Shown here: positions 44,480 through 55,586 of the stretch, piece by piece | Numbering within the stretch: the stretch's first letter is position 1 | Layout of the letters: the number at the start of each line of letters is the position of its first letter | Assembly: GCA_019802505.1 (NCBI GenBank) | Contig: JAFMOC010000393.1 | Span: 152,501-216,500 of the forward strand | Length of the DNA stretch: 64,000 nucleotides | Reading direction: 5' to 3' | From: Corydoras sp. C115 | Lineage: Eukaryota > Chordata > Actinopteri > Siluriformes > Callichthyidae | Made by a program: the position numbers and the translations under genes | Notes under the pieces: model-generated | Told to the model about the DNA's origin: nothing | The model's input: only the letters and a program-made list of their open reading frames with translations | Databases searched by the model: none

Positions 44480-45372
44480 ACAGTTACATTTACATTACAT
44501 CTGGTCATTAATTGGCCGCTTTCATCCAAAGCGACTTACAAGGTGAGCACAGGGTTCATCACAACATCTCTGCAGCAATGAGGGTTAAGGGTCTTGCTCA
44601 AGGAGCCACATTGGTAACTTCAGTGGAGCTGGGATTTGAACCCACAACCTTCAGATTGATAGTCCAAGACCCTAACCACTGACCTACCGCACCCTGATCC
44701 ATGCGTTCCACAATGTTCTCAGTAAATGGACGGGTTGGTTGGTGCCATTACGATTTACAAGTATCCCAACTTAATGTCTGGGGTCAGAACACGGTTACAT
44801 ACAGCCCCCCTGGAGCAATGAGGGTTAAGGGTCTTGCTCAAGGAACCACATTGGTAACTTCAGTGGACCTGGGATTTGAACCCCCAACCTTCAGACTGGT
44901 GGGTAACTGTGTATATGGCACCCTGGTGCAATTGGGGTTGGATGCCTTGCCCTTCAGCCATGTTAATTGGTGGGGACGGGAATCGAACCGGGGACCTTCA
45001 TTTACATTTGGTCATTAATTGGACGCTTTTGTTCAAAGCGACTTACAAGGTGAGCACAGGGTTCATCACAGCGCCCCCTGGAGCAATGAGGGTTAAGGGT
45101 CTCGCTCAAGGACCCACATTGGTAAGTTCAGAGGACCTGGGATTTGAACCCCCAACCTTCAGATTGATAGACCAACACCCTACCATTTACATTTGGTCAT
45201 TTATTGGACGCTTTAATCCAAAGCACAGGGTTCATCACAGCATCTCTGGAGCAATGAGGGTTAAGGGTCTTGCTCAAGGAACCACATTGGTAACTTCAGT
45301 GGACCTGGGATTTGAACCCCCAACCTTCAGATTGATAACCCAACACCCTCACCACTGAGCTAAGCGCCCCCA
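44480..45372 (-). mobile_element. Tandem array of four SINE-B units
   Basis: Units at about 44485-44697, 44698-44905, 45001-45183 and 45184-45372, all minus strand. Each has the B box (seen as GGATTTGAACCC), GGGTTAAGGGTCTTGCTCAAG and, in three, the tail TTTACATT(T/A)...CAAAGCGACTTAC. The second carries the CCAACCAACCCGTCC-type linker. 44906-45000 is another tRNA-like piece (GGGAATCGAACCGGGG). Confidence 0.85.
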
Positions 45373-45529
45373 TGTTTAATGGCACAGATTAGCTGCTGTG
45401 TATACAATCCATAAAGCTAATTAACTATTTAATTAACAATTTTTTTTAACTAGTGTTATTACCCAGATACAAAAATAACTCTGCTTCTCTGTGTCCATTA
45501 AGGGGAGAACGTTTCAGGTGAGGTGGCAC
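45373..45529. other. AT-rich spacer with a SINE-A scrap
   Basis: CATTAAGGGGAGAACGTTTCAGG at 45496-45518 resembles the minus-strand SINE-A middle. Confidence 0.5.
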
Positions 45530-46135
45530 TGTGGCTTAGTGGTTGGCATGTTCTCCTCTCAGCACTAGGGATTCCCGGTTCGAATCCCCATCTGGGTGGA
45601 GTTTCCATGTTCTCCCCGTGTCTGCGTGGGTTTCCTCCGGGTTCTCCGGTTTCCTCCCACAGTCCAAAAACATGGATCAAGGTCAATTGAGTTCTCCAAA
45701 TTGCCCCATATAGAGTGTGTGTGTGTGAGTGAGTGTGTGCCCAGCGATAGATTGGTGTCCTGTCCTGGGTGTATCTGCCCAGCGCCCGAAACGTTCTCCC
45801 CTGGATAGGCATGGGGAACCCCGCAGCCCCTAGTAGAGGATAAAGCAGAAGATAATGATGGATGTACTTTAAAGGACACAGATTTTTTGCCCATGTTCTC
45901 CCCGTATCCATCTGGGTTTCCTCCAGGTTCTCCAGTTTCCTCCCACAGTCCAAAAACATGGATCAAGGTGAACTGAATCCTCCAAATTGCCCCATATAGA
46001 GTGTGTGTGTCTAGCAATAGATTGGCGCCCTGTCCTGGGTGTATCTGCCCAGCGCCCGAGACGTTCTCCCCTGGATGGGCATGGGGAATCCCCCCGCGAC
46101 CCTAATAGAGGATAATGCGGATGATAATGGATGGA
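45530..46135 (+). mobile_element. Two SINE-A copies; junction inverted-duplicated at 47.5 kb
   Basis: 45530-45862 and 45890-46135 (starts CCCATGTTCTCCCC). Their junction, ATGGATGTACTTTAAAGGAC...TTTTTTGCCC, reappears in reverse at 47488-47560. Confidence 0.9.
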
Positions 46136-46137
46136 TG

Positions 46138-46397
46138 GACGTTTCAGGTGCTGGGAAGTGACCTGCACAGGGCACCAATTTATTATTGGGCACACACTCG
46201 CTCACACAGACACACAAACACATGATATAGGGGCAATTTAGAGCAGCCAATTTACCTTGAATCCATGTTGTGGACTGAAAACTGGAGAACCTGAAGAAGT
46301 CCATCATTGATACAGGGAGAACCAGGAACCTCCACTGAAAATCGGTCTCAAACCTGGATCCCCAGGGCAACCTGTTAACCATTACACCACTATCCCT
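46138..46397 (-). mobile_element. Older SINE-A subfamily copy
   Basis: TTTAGAGCAGCCAATTTACC and CTGAAAACTGGAGAACCTG distinguish it. Head GTTAACCATTACACCACTATCCC. Confidence 0.8.
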
Positions 46398-46769
46398 TTA
46401 ATTATCACAACTGGACTTTCACAAGCATTAAAGCCTAAATCAACAGTTTAATGAATTCAGTGTTATTAGTTTAATGAATCTAATTGTTACCGCACCCGAG
46501 TAAACCGAGTCAACCACTTTGTTACCCAAATTAGCATTGAATTTAAATTAGAGGCTTGATTTTGTTTATTATGTTATAAATAATGAATAATTATGTGAAA
46601 TCATTGCTGAATTATACTTCTGAATTGTTTACGATGGTTTTGTTGTGGCAGGTGTGAACAGGATGCTGCTGGAAAAAAAAAAAACTGCTGAGTCATCTGT
46701 TGACGGAAGACAAAAACCTTTCAGGTGAAGCGAGTGGGGGCGTGCTAGCTCAGCAGATACGCCATCAGT
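46398..46769. other. AT-rich single-copy sequence
   Basis: No supported feature. Confidence 0.4.
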
Positions 46770-46781
46770 CTGAAGCATTTC

Positions 46782-47131
46782 ATTCATTCATTCATTATCT
46801 CCCACTTCATCCTCTATTAGGGTCGCGGGGGGGGGTTCCCCATGCCCATCCAGGGGAGAACGTCTCGGGCGCTGGGCAGATACACCCAGGACAGGGCGCC
46901 AATCCATCGCTGGGCACACACTCACTCACACAGACACACTCTATATGGGGCAATTTTGAGAACTCAATTGACTTGATCCATGTTTTTGGACTGTGGGAGG
47001 AAACCGGAGAACCCGGAGGAAACCCACGTGGACACGGGGAGAACATGGAAACTCCACCCAGATGGGGACTCGAACCGGGAATCCCTAGTGCTGAGAGGAG
47101 AACATGCCAACCACTAAGCCACCATGCCGCC
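46782..47131 (-). mobile_element. SINE-A, full length
   Basis: TSD CTGAAGCATTT (46770-46780) and CTGAAGGATTT (47132-47142), one mismatch. Confidence 0.93.
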
Positions 47132-47212
47132 CTGAAGGATTTCAAATCCAATTTAACCAAAGCTCCCAGCGTGGGCCCTTAATCAAGGCCCTTAACCTTA
47201 AATGCTCCAGTT

Positions 47213-47425
47213 TAAGTTCAAGTCATTTATTTATAGAGCGCTTTTTACAATAGCACATTGTCACAAAACAGCTTTACAGAGTTATAAGCCTTGGAATCCC
47301 CAAAGAGCGAGCCGAAGCAACAGTGGCAAGAAAAAACTGTTATGATGTTATTTTAAGGAAGAAACTTTGTGAGGACCAAGACTCCAAGACGGAAGTGCAA
47401 TGTTCCAGGGGTGTTTATAATAGCT
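47213..47425 (-). mobile_element. Retroelement 3' end, second copy
   Basis: Reverse complement of the 9600-9830 block: CAAGTCATTTATTTATAGAGC...CATTGTCACAAAACAGCTTTAC...GTGGCAAGAAAAAACTG. Only one tail unit remains. Confidence 0.7.
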
Positions 47426-47442
47426 GACCCTTTATTCTAACC

Positions 47443-47941
47443 ATCCATCCATTATCTTCCGCTTTATCCTCTATTAGGGTCGTGGTGGGGAGAACATGGG
47501 CAAAAAAATCTGTGTCCTTTAAAGTACATCCATCATTATCTTCTGCTTTATCCTCTACTAGGGGCTGCGGGGTTCCCCATGCCTATCCAGGGGAGAACGT
47601 TTCGGGCGCTGGGCAGATACACCCAGGACAGGGCGCCAATCCATCGCTGGACACACACTCACTCACACAGACACACTCTATATGGGGCAATTTGGAAAAT
47701 TCAATTGACTTGATCCATGTTTTTGGACTGTGGGAGGAAACCGGAGAACCCGGAGGAAACCCAGACGGACACGGGGAGAACATGGAAACTCCACCCAGAT
47801 GGGGATTCGAACCGGGAATCCCTAGTGCTGAGATGAGAACATGCCAACCACTAAGCCACCATGCCGCCCTTAGTGCAAATTAAATGTCAAAAATTAAGCT
47901 ACAGTTAGGAAACACTCTATTTAAAATTCTATTGATTATAA
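47443..47941 (-). mobile_element. SINE-A tail fragment, inverted junction, SINE-A and duplicated flank
   Basis: 47443-47487 is a tail fragment. 47488-47524 is the reversed junction from 45862-45895. 47525-47869 is a SINE-A with CCCAGACGGACACGG. 47870-47941 duplicates 42891-42962. Confidence 0.88.
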
Positions 47942-48250
47942 ATTCAATTGACTTTGATCCATGGAGCTTCCATGTCCTCCCCGTGTCCGTGTGGATTTCC
48001 TCCGGGTTCTCCAGTTTCCTCCCACAGTCCAAAAACATGGATTCAAGGCAAATTAAATTCTCCCCATATGCCCCATATAGAGTGTGTATGTGTGCGTGTC
48101 TGTGCGAGTGTGTGTGCCCAGTGATAGATTGGCGTCCTGTCCTGGGTGTATCCGCCCAGCGCCCGAAATGTTCTCCACCGGATAGGCATGGGGAACCCCC
48201 CCCATATATCTTAATATAGGATAAAGTGGAAGATAATGAATGAATGAATG
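47942..48250 (+). mobile_element. SINE-A, 5'-truncated
   Basis: Begins AATTCAATTGACTTTGATCCATGG (a minus-strand scrap), then plus body from GAGCTTCCATGTCC to GATAATGAATGAATG. Confidence 0.85.
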
Positions 48251-48401
48251 GATATGTACTTTTATGGACACAGGTTTTTTTTGAACTTACTCAGATTTTG
48301 TGTACTAAAGAATAGTTTGTGTTAATATTCAGCAAAAGCCCAACATTATTTTTTTATTACAATTTTCTTTTTGTGTTTATATGAAATAAATAACAAACAC
48401 G

Positions 48402-48750
48402 CGGCGGCACGGTGGCTTAGTGGTTAGCATGTTCTCCTCTCAGCACTAGGGATTCCCGGTTCGAATCCCCATCTGGGTGGAGTTTCCATGTTCTCCCCGT
48501 GTCCGCGTGGGTTTCCTCCGGGTTCTTTGGTTTCCTCCCACAGTCCAAAAACATGGATGAAGTCAACTAAATTCTCCAAATTGCCCCATATAGAGTGTAT
48601 CTGTGTGAGTGAGTGTGTGCCCAGTGATAGATTGGCGTCCTGTCCTGGGTCTATCTGCCCAGCGCCCGAGACGTTCTCCCTTGGATGGGCATGGGGAACC
48701 CCCCCACGACCCTAATAGAGGATAAAGCGGGAGATAATGAACGGTTGGAT
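48402..48750 (+). mobile_element. SINE-A, full length
   Basis: Head GCGGCGGCACGGTGGCTTAG, both boxes intact, tail GATAATGAACGG. Confidence 0.93.
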
Positions 48751-49254
48751 AATTGACATTTATAAACAGATCTGGCTCTCATCCAAGTTCCACAGCTGCT
48801 CCTGTCTGCCCATTCCTCTTTCTTTCAACACATGAACAGAAGACGTCTGATTACCTTCCAAAATAACCTCAGGTAAATGACCCGATGTAGAGAATGCAAA
48901 AAATAAAGGTTACAGAATAATAGATGAGGCAAAAATGAGATAGAACCTGTTTGAGTCTTCAGTATTCCACAGAAAAAGGAAGAGGTTTTTAGAAAAGATA
49001 TTTCTTATACAACACTGTTACAAAATCGTCTTCACCAGCTCCTTTCTTTTGTTTGGTTTGGACCAAAAGCTCAGACATCATTCCACACAGGACTTTAACA
49101 CGATGTTCAAGATATTTTCCCCGTCAAAACATTTCAGGACCAAGATGTACAAAGCTGAACAAACACGTCCTAAAATAATCAAAGGTTGATGTAAGAATGA
49201 TAAACACCTAAGACATGAAACAACTGGAACGTTTCCGTGTTCTCTCCATGTCTG
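48751..49254. other. Apparently single-copy sequence
   Basis: No supported feature. Confidence 0.4.
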
Positions 49255-49950
49255 CTGTAAGTTATTATTATTCAATCCTCTATTAGGGTCACGGGGGGTG
49301 GGGGGGGGGTTCCCCATACCCATCCAGGGGAGAATGTTTCGGGCGCTGGGCAGATACACCCAGGACAGGACGCCAATCCATCGCTGGGCACACACTCACT
49401 CACACATACACACTCTATATGGGGCAATTTGGAGAACTCAGTTGACTTGACCATGTTTTTTGAACTGTGGGAGGAAAGTGGAGAACCCGGAGGAAACCCA
49501 CGTGGACACGGGGAGAACATGGAAACTCCACCCAGATTGGGATTCGAACCGGGAATCCCCAGCACTGAGAGGAGAACATGCTAAACCACTAAGCCAATGT
49601 GCCGCCCCTGGAAATTATTCATTATTCAATCCTCTAATAGGGTTGTGGGGGGGGGGGGGTTCCTCATGCCCATCCAGGGGAGAACGTTTCGGGCGCTGGG
49701 CAGATACACCCAGGACAGGACGCCAATCCATCGCTGGGCACACACTCACTCACACAGACACACTCTATATGGGGCAATTTGGAGAACTCAATTGACTTGA
49801 TCCATGTTTTTGGACTGTGAGAGGAACCGGAGAACCCGGAGGAAACCCACGCGGACACGAGGAGAACATGGAAACTCCACCCAGATGGGGATTCGAACCG
49901 GGAATCCCTAGTGCTGAGAGGAGAACGTGCTAAACCACTAAGCCACCGTG
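49255..49950 (-). mobile_element. Two SINE-A copies with the recurrent TTATTCATTATTCA junction
   Basis: 49265-49605 (preceded by CTGTAAGTTATTATTATTCAA) and 49610-49950 (preceded by CTGGAAATTATTCATTATTCAA). The second, with GACTGTGAGAGGAACCGG and ACACGAGGAGAAC, recurs 1552 bp downstream. Confidence 0.9.
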
Positions 49951-50099
49951 ATGAGATGACATTTCCTGGTATCATGTCTTTTTGTTGCAGAGTTTTTGCA
50001 CGTGGCAGAACACCTGAGAGGATGTTACGAACGCTAATGAACACAATTACTCATGCACCTGCAATTTATTATTCACTGGAAGTTATTACTTGACAAAAT
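49951..50099. other. Short single-copy spacer
   Basis: No supported feature. Confidence 0.4.
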
Positions 50100-50330
50100 C
50101 TGGGTGGAGTTTCCATGTTCTCCCCGTGTCTGCGTGGGTTTCCTCCGGGTTCTTCGGTTTCCTCCCACAGTCCAAAAACATGGATCAAGTCAATTGAGTT
50201 CTTCAAATTGCCCCATATAGAGTGTGTCTGTGTGAGTGAATGCCCATCCTTCTCCCCTGGATGGGCATGGGGAACCCCCCCCCCCACGACCCTAACAGAG
50301 GATAAAGCGGAAGATAATGAATGAATGAAA
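50100..50330 (+). mobile_element. SINE-A, truncated and internally deleted
   Basis: Starts TCTGGGTGGAG. Deleted between GAGTGAATGCCCAT and CCTTCTCCCCTGG. Confidence 0.88.
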
Positions 50331-50401
50331 TAACTATTAAAAAAATAACAAGCAAAAGGATCTTAAACAAGAGTTATTGACTAAACATCTCTCTCTCTCT
50401 T

Positions 50402-50806
50402 GTAGTTCTCCAATTCCACTCTGTAGTCCATCTGTGTGTGTTCTACAGTACATACTGTGTACTCTGTTCTAATGGTCAGAACCCCAATAGTACCACCACA
50501 GAGCAGGGGTTATTGGGTGGGGGCATTAGTCCTATCCCAGCAGTGTCACTGAGGTGGAGAAATGAAACTCCAGCAGCACTGCTGCACTAAAACCCCCCCC
50601 TCACCACATCAGTGTCACTGCAGAACCGACCATAAACAATCCACCACCCAAATGATACCTGCTCTGTGATGCTCCTGAGAACCAACAGGGGTTCTAACAA
50701 CAACAAAGAACACAGATGGACTACAGACTGTAATTGTAGAACTACAAACTCCATCTATATGATAAGTGGAGGAAATAGAGGATGGAGCCAGAAGGGGGCG
50801 TGTCCA
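50402..50806. repeat. Foldback repeat E
   Basis: Arms 50402-50436 (GTAGTTCTCCAATTCC...CATCTGTG) and 50711-50745 match as inverted repeats at 32 of 35 positions by eye. The interior has CATCAGTGTCACTGCAG and AATCCACCACCCAAATGATAC. The 60 bp beyond the right arm also match 31325-31400 in reverse. Confidence 0.75.
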
Positions 50807-50817
50807 AAATAAACATT

Positions 50818-51508
50818 AATTCATTATCTTCCGCTTTATCCTCTATTAAGGTCGCGGTGGGGTTCCCCATGTCCATCCAGGGGAGAACGTTTTGGGCGCT
50901 GGGCAGATACACCCAGGGCAGGACGCCAATCTATCACTGGGCACACACTCACTCACACAGACACACTCTATATGGGGCAATTTGGAGAACTCAATTGACT
51001 TGATCCATGTTTTTGGACTGTGGGAGGAAACCGGAGAATCCGGAGGAAACCCACGCGGACACGGGGAGAACATGGAAACTCCACCCAGATGGGGATTCGT
51101 ACCGGGAATCCCTAGTGCTGAGAGGAGAACATGCTAAACCACTAAGCCAATGTGCCGCCCCTGGAAGTTATTCATTATTCAATCCTCTAATAGGGTTGTG
51201 GGGGGGGGGGGTTCCTCATGCCCATCCAGGGGAGAACGTTTCGGGCGCTGGGCAGATACACCCAGGACAGGACGCCAATCCATCGCTGGGCACACACTCA
51301 CTCACACAGACACACTCTATATGGGGCAATTTGGAGAACTCAATTGACTTGATCCATGTTTTTGGACTGTGAGAGGAACCGGAGAACCCGGAGGAAACCC
51401 ACGCGGACACGAGGAGAACATGGAAACTCCACCCAGATGGGGATTCGAACCGGGAATCCCTATCGCTGAGAGGAGAACATGCTAACCACTAAGCCACCGT
51501 GCCTCCTG
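50818..51508 (-). mobile_element. Two SINE-A copies, second duplicated from 49.6 kb
   Basis: 50818-51145 full length. CCTGGAAGTTATTCATTATTCAA leads to 51183-51508, which shares the GTGAGAGGAACCGG and CACGAGGAG variants with 49630-49950. Confidence 0.9.
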
Positions 51509-51925
51509 CTCTGGTGTTGATGTCAGTAAAATGATGGTTCATTATCACTAAACGTGAAAGAACTCTGTTACATTTGAATGTAATTCATGTCCGGGGGACT
51601 TACACACGTTCTTCGTTGTTGAAACTTCCTGTTGTGTGAGATTCTTTGCGCGCACATGGATTGATCTTTTGAGGTCTATTTGCATATTTGGTATAATCTT
51701 TAGTTCTCGTGGTACAGAGTGTAATTATTAACACTTAAAAATAAAGATTCTGTTTGAACTGCATAATTAGGCTTTTGGTTTCCATTTAAAATGAAATAAT
51801 TGTCGACTGGGTGATAAAATCTTCCTTTACAGTTTTGAAATAACTGACAACTAACTGATTATAAACTAACCAAATCAGTTAAGTAGTATAATTACTGACT
51901 ATTTGTGTACTTACTGACTATATAT
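51509..51925. other. AT-rich single-copy sequence
   Basis: No supported feature. Confidence 0.4.
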
Positions 51926-51929
51926 ATCC

Positions 51930-52227
51930 ATATATATCTTCCGCTTTATCCTCTATTAGGGTCGCGGTGGGGTTCCCCATGCCCATCCAGGGGAGAACGT
52001 CTCAGGCGCTGGGCAGATAGACCCAGGACAGGGCGCCAATCCAACACTGGGCACACACTCACTCACACAGACACACTCTATATGGGGCAATTAGGAGAAC
52101 ACAATTGACTTGATCCATGTTTTTGGACTGTGGGAGGAAACCGGAGAACCCGGAGGAAACCCACACGGACACGGGGAGAACATGGAAACTCCACCTAGAT
52201 TGGGATTCGAACCAGGAATACCTGGTG

Positions 52228-52317
<90 letters not shown>

Positions 52318-52620
52318 ACGGCACGGTGGCTTAGTGGTTAGCATGTTCTCCTCTCAGCGCTAGGGATTCCCGGTTCAAATCCCCATCTGGGTGGAGTTTC
52401 CATGTTCTCCCCGTGTCTGCGTCGGTTTCCTCCGGGTTCTCCGGTTTCCTCCCACAGTCCAAAAACATGGATCAAGTCTATTGAATTCTCCAAATTGCCC
52501 CATATAGAGTGTGTCTGTGTGAGTGAGTGTGTGCCCTGCGATAGATTGGCGCCCTGTCGAACCCCACCGCGACCCTAATAGAGGATAAAGCGGACGATAA
52601 TGAATGAATGAATGAATATA
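51930..52620. mobile_element. Head-to-head SINE-A pair across (TA)n
   Basis: Minus copy 51930-52227, cut at ACCTGGTGC; (TA)43 at about 52228-52313; plus copy 52315-52620, which lacks the TATCTGCCC...GGGGAAC segment (CCCTGTCGAACCCC). Confidence 0.9.
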
Positions 52621-52659
52621 TATATATATATACACACACACACATACATACACATATTC

Positions 52660-52880
52660 ACTATCTTCCGTGTTTCGGGTGCTGGGCAGATACCTCCAGG
52701 ACAGGGATCAGATTCTAACTGGGCACGCAGACTCTATACGGGTATTTTGATAGGGGCAATATGAAGCTGCCAAGTCCAAATGAATCCTTGTTTTTGGACT
52801 GTAGTTGGAAACCAGATTCAAACCTGGATTCCCAGCACTGAGAGGCAGGCGTGCTAACCACTACACCACCATGCTGCTCT
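52660..52880 (-). mobile_element. Older SINE-A subfamily copy
   Basis: TTCGGGTGCTGGGCAGATACC, GACTGTAGTTGGAAACC, head CTAACCACTACACCACCATGC. Confidence 0.75.
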
Positions 52881-52975
52881 CTGTATTGCATAGAACTAAG
52901 TGAGGGAGTCAAAAGATACCATTATACATAAAACGTTCTCCCCTGGATATGGCATGGTGACCCCCCCCCCCCCCC

Positions 52976-53284
52976 CATGCATGAATGAAGGAAATACAAA
53001 ATTATCTACAGATCATATAATACAATAAAGAAGACTATTAAAAGTGAACAGCAACAATGCCCAAAGAATAAATACATTTTTCCTCATTAATGGAGTGCCA
53101 ACCACCAACACCCCCAACTGACCCCAACAGAAAAATAACACTTTAACCAAAAAGTCCACACCCTGATTGAAATCAGAAATAAAAAATTTGAAAATTCAGT
53201 TATTTAATAACTCTTAAATGAAATGTGATTTCAATTGTCATCAAATTATTACTTGACAAAATTCCTACAATATGAACTGTTAAG
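52976..53284. other. AT-rich single-copy sequence
   Basis: A SINE-A scrap with a C-run (52933-52976) precedes it. No other feature. Confidence 0.4.
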
Positions 53285-54130
53285 GCACGGTGGCTTAGTG
53301 GTTGGCATGTTCTCCTCTCAGCACTAGGGATTCCCGGTTCGAATCCCCATCTGGATGGAGTTTCCATGTTCTCCCCGTGTCCGCGTGGGTTTCCTCCGGG
53401 TTCTCCGGTTTCCTCCCACAATCCAAAAACATGGATCAAATCAATTGAATTCTCCAAATTGCCCCATATAGAGTGTGTCTGTGTGAGTGAGTGTGTGCCC
53501 AGTGATAGATTGGCGCCCTGTCCTGGGTCTATCTGTCCAGCGCCCGAAACGTTCTCCCCTGGATGGGCATGGGGAACCCCCCCCGCGAGCCTAATAGAGG
53601 ATAAAGCGGGAGATAATGGATGAATGAATGAATTGACTCATAAAGGCAACAAAAACATGGACTGTGGCAATTGAGTTCTCCAATTTTCCCCATATAGAGT
53701 GTGTTTGTGTGAGTGAGTGTGTGCCCAGTGATAGGTTGGCGCCCTGTCCTGGATGTATCTGCCCAGCGCCCGAAACATCACCTGGATGGGCATGGGGAAC
53801 CCCCCCGCGACCCTAATAGAGGATGAAGCGGGAGATAATTAATGAATGAACTGTTCAAAAACAGTTTCCATGTTCTCCCCGTGTCCGCGTGGGTTTCCTC
53901 CGGGTTCTCCGCTTTCCTCCCACAGTCCAAAAACATGGATCAAGTCAATTGAATTCTCCAAATTGCCCCATATAGAGTGTGTGTGTGTGAGTGTGTGCCC
54001 AGCGATAGATTGGCGCCCTGTCCTGGGTCTATCTGCTCAGTGCCCGAAACGTTCTCCCCTGGATGGGCATGGGGAACCCCCCCCGCGAGCCTAATAGAGG
54101 ATAAAGCGGGAGATAATGGATGAATAAATA
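53285..54130 (+). mobile_element. SINE-A cluster with an exact 500-bp repeat
   Basis: 53285-53630 full length; 53650-53850 and 53852-54130 partial. GCGAGCCTAATAGAGGATAAA through AATTGACTCATAAAGGCAACAA occurs at about 53585-53652 and again 500 bp later. Confidence 0.9.
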
Positions 54131-54629
54131 AATTGACTCATAAAGGCAACAACCCTGAAAACAGCTGGTCAAGCAAACCAGTCTGAAAACACAACGTTTC
54201 CTGCTTGACTGGTGCTGCTGTTTTGAGTATTGATCGGAAACCAGCGAGCTGACAATTAATAAACACGCTTAAGATTTCTCGGCAATGAGCGAAATTAATG
54301 CAGGTGTGTGTCGGAAAAACCCCAGCAACCCCTGGTTAAAATATATATGATTTCCACAGAATGTATTTATAAAAAATAATAATAATAAAATTACAATTAC
54401 ATTGATTATACTAACAAAATAAAAGGAAATGCTATGGAAATGTTAAGACAAGTAAAATGGGTATATTTCAGGTTCTAATTAGTTTGTTAAAGTTTGTTTG
54501 CTGTTTTTTAAAATCATCTTTAGGAAAGGCCCAGTGTGACAGTGAAGCATTAAAGCAGTAAAACATTACCCGATTACCCTGTTATTGTAAAGTTATAATT
54601 TAAATTTAAACTTTAAAGAAGAAAAAGGG
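54131..54629. other. AT-rich single-copy sequence
   Basis: No supported feature. Confidence 0.4.
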
Positions 54630-55078
54630 ATTCCTGGTTCGAATCCCCATCTGGGTGGAGTTTCCATGTTCTCCCCGTGTCCGCGTGGGTTTCCTCCGGG
54701 TTCTCCGGTTTCCTCCCACAGTCCAAAAACATGGATCAAGTCAATTGAGTTCTCCAAATTGCCCCATATAGAGTGTGTCTGTGTGAGTGAGTGTGTGTCC
54801 AGCGATGGACTGGCGCCCTGTCCTGGGTGTATCTGCCCAGCGCCCGAAACATTGTTCCCTGGATGGACATGGGGAACCCCCCCGCGACCCCTACTAGAGG
54901 TTAACCTCCGCGCCACAAGGTGTCTCTATGGTTAGGATTGCCGCCTCTCAGAGCTGAGGATCCAGGTTCGAATCCTGATCTGCGTGGAGTTTCCATGGTT
55001 TCACTGTGTCCGCATGGGCTTTCTCCCAAAAAACAAAAAAAGGCCTTAATGTAAATTGGCTGCTTTAAATTGCCCCTA
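54630..55078 (+). mobile_element. SINE-A from the B box, then an older-subfamily copy
   Basis: 54630-54900 (GGTTCGAATCC to CTACTAGAGG) and 54905-55078 (GCCGCCTCTCAGAGCTGAGGA, GGTTCGAATCC, TGCTTTAAATTGCCCC). Confidence 0.82.
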
Positions 55079-55080
55079 AA

Positions 55081-55525
55081 TTACATTGACATCATACAGA
55101 CCTCAACTATGAAAGACAAGATGAAAAAAAAAATCTGAAAAACAAATTGTCTGACTTTTAAAGAATTTATTTGCAAATAATGGTGGAAAATAAGTCTTTG
55201 GTTACCTGTAAACAAGCAAGATTTTTGGCTGTCACAGACCTGTACCTTCTTCTTTAAGAGGCTTCCCTGTCCTCCACTCGTTACCTGTTTTAATGGCACC
55301 TGTTTGAACTCGTTAACAGTATGAAAGACACCTGCCCACAACCTCAAACAGTCCCACTCCAAACTCCACTATGGTGAAGACCAAAGAGCTGGCGAAGGAC
55401 ACCAGAAACAAAATCGTAGAGCTGCACCAGGCTGGGAAGACTGAATTTACAATAGGAGACAAGCAGCTTGGAGTGAAGAAATTAATAATCACAAAATGGT
55501 GACTGACTAAATACTTTTTCCCCCC
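55081..55525 (+). mobile_element. Tc1-like transposon, internally deleted
   Basis: The left part (TTTATTTGCAAATAATGGTGG, TACCTGTAAACAAGCAAG, CCTCCACTCGTTACCTG) and the end GTGACTGACTAAATACTTTTTCC match, from memory, the ends of a widespread vertebrate Tc1 family. The transposase starts normally and is then joined to the right terminus, so nearly the whole coding region is deleted. Confidence 0.85.
55371..55502 (+). pseudogene. Tc1 transposase amino-terminal stub
   Basis: 43 codons beginning MVKTKELAKDTRNKIVELHQ, then AGKTE...KQLGVKK, the start of the helix-turn-helix DNA-binding region of Tc1 transposases. The stop TGA at 55500 lies in right-end sequence. The catalytic DDE domain is missing, so it cannot catalyse transposition. 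Confidence 0.85.
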
Positions 55526-55529
55526 TATA

Positions 55530-55586
<57 letters not shown>

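Noticed and set aside
53366..53623. Recurrent open frame of about 75 codons (MFSPCPRGFPPGSPVSSHSP...) found in dozens of places
   Set aside because: It is SINE-A body sequence. The frame recurs because the copies are similar and is often broken; there is no sign of selection for a protein.
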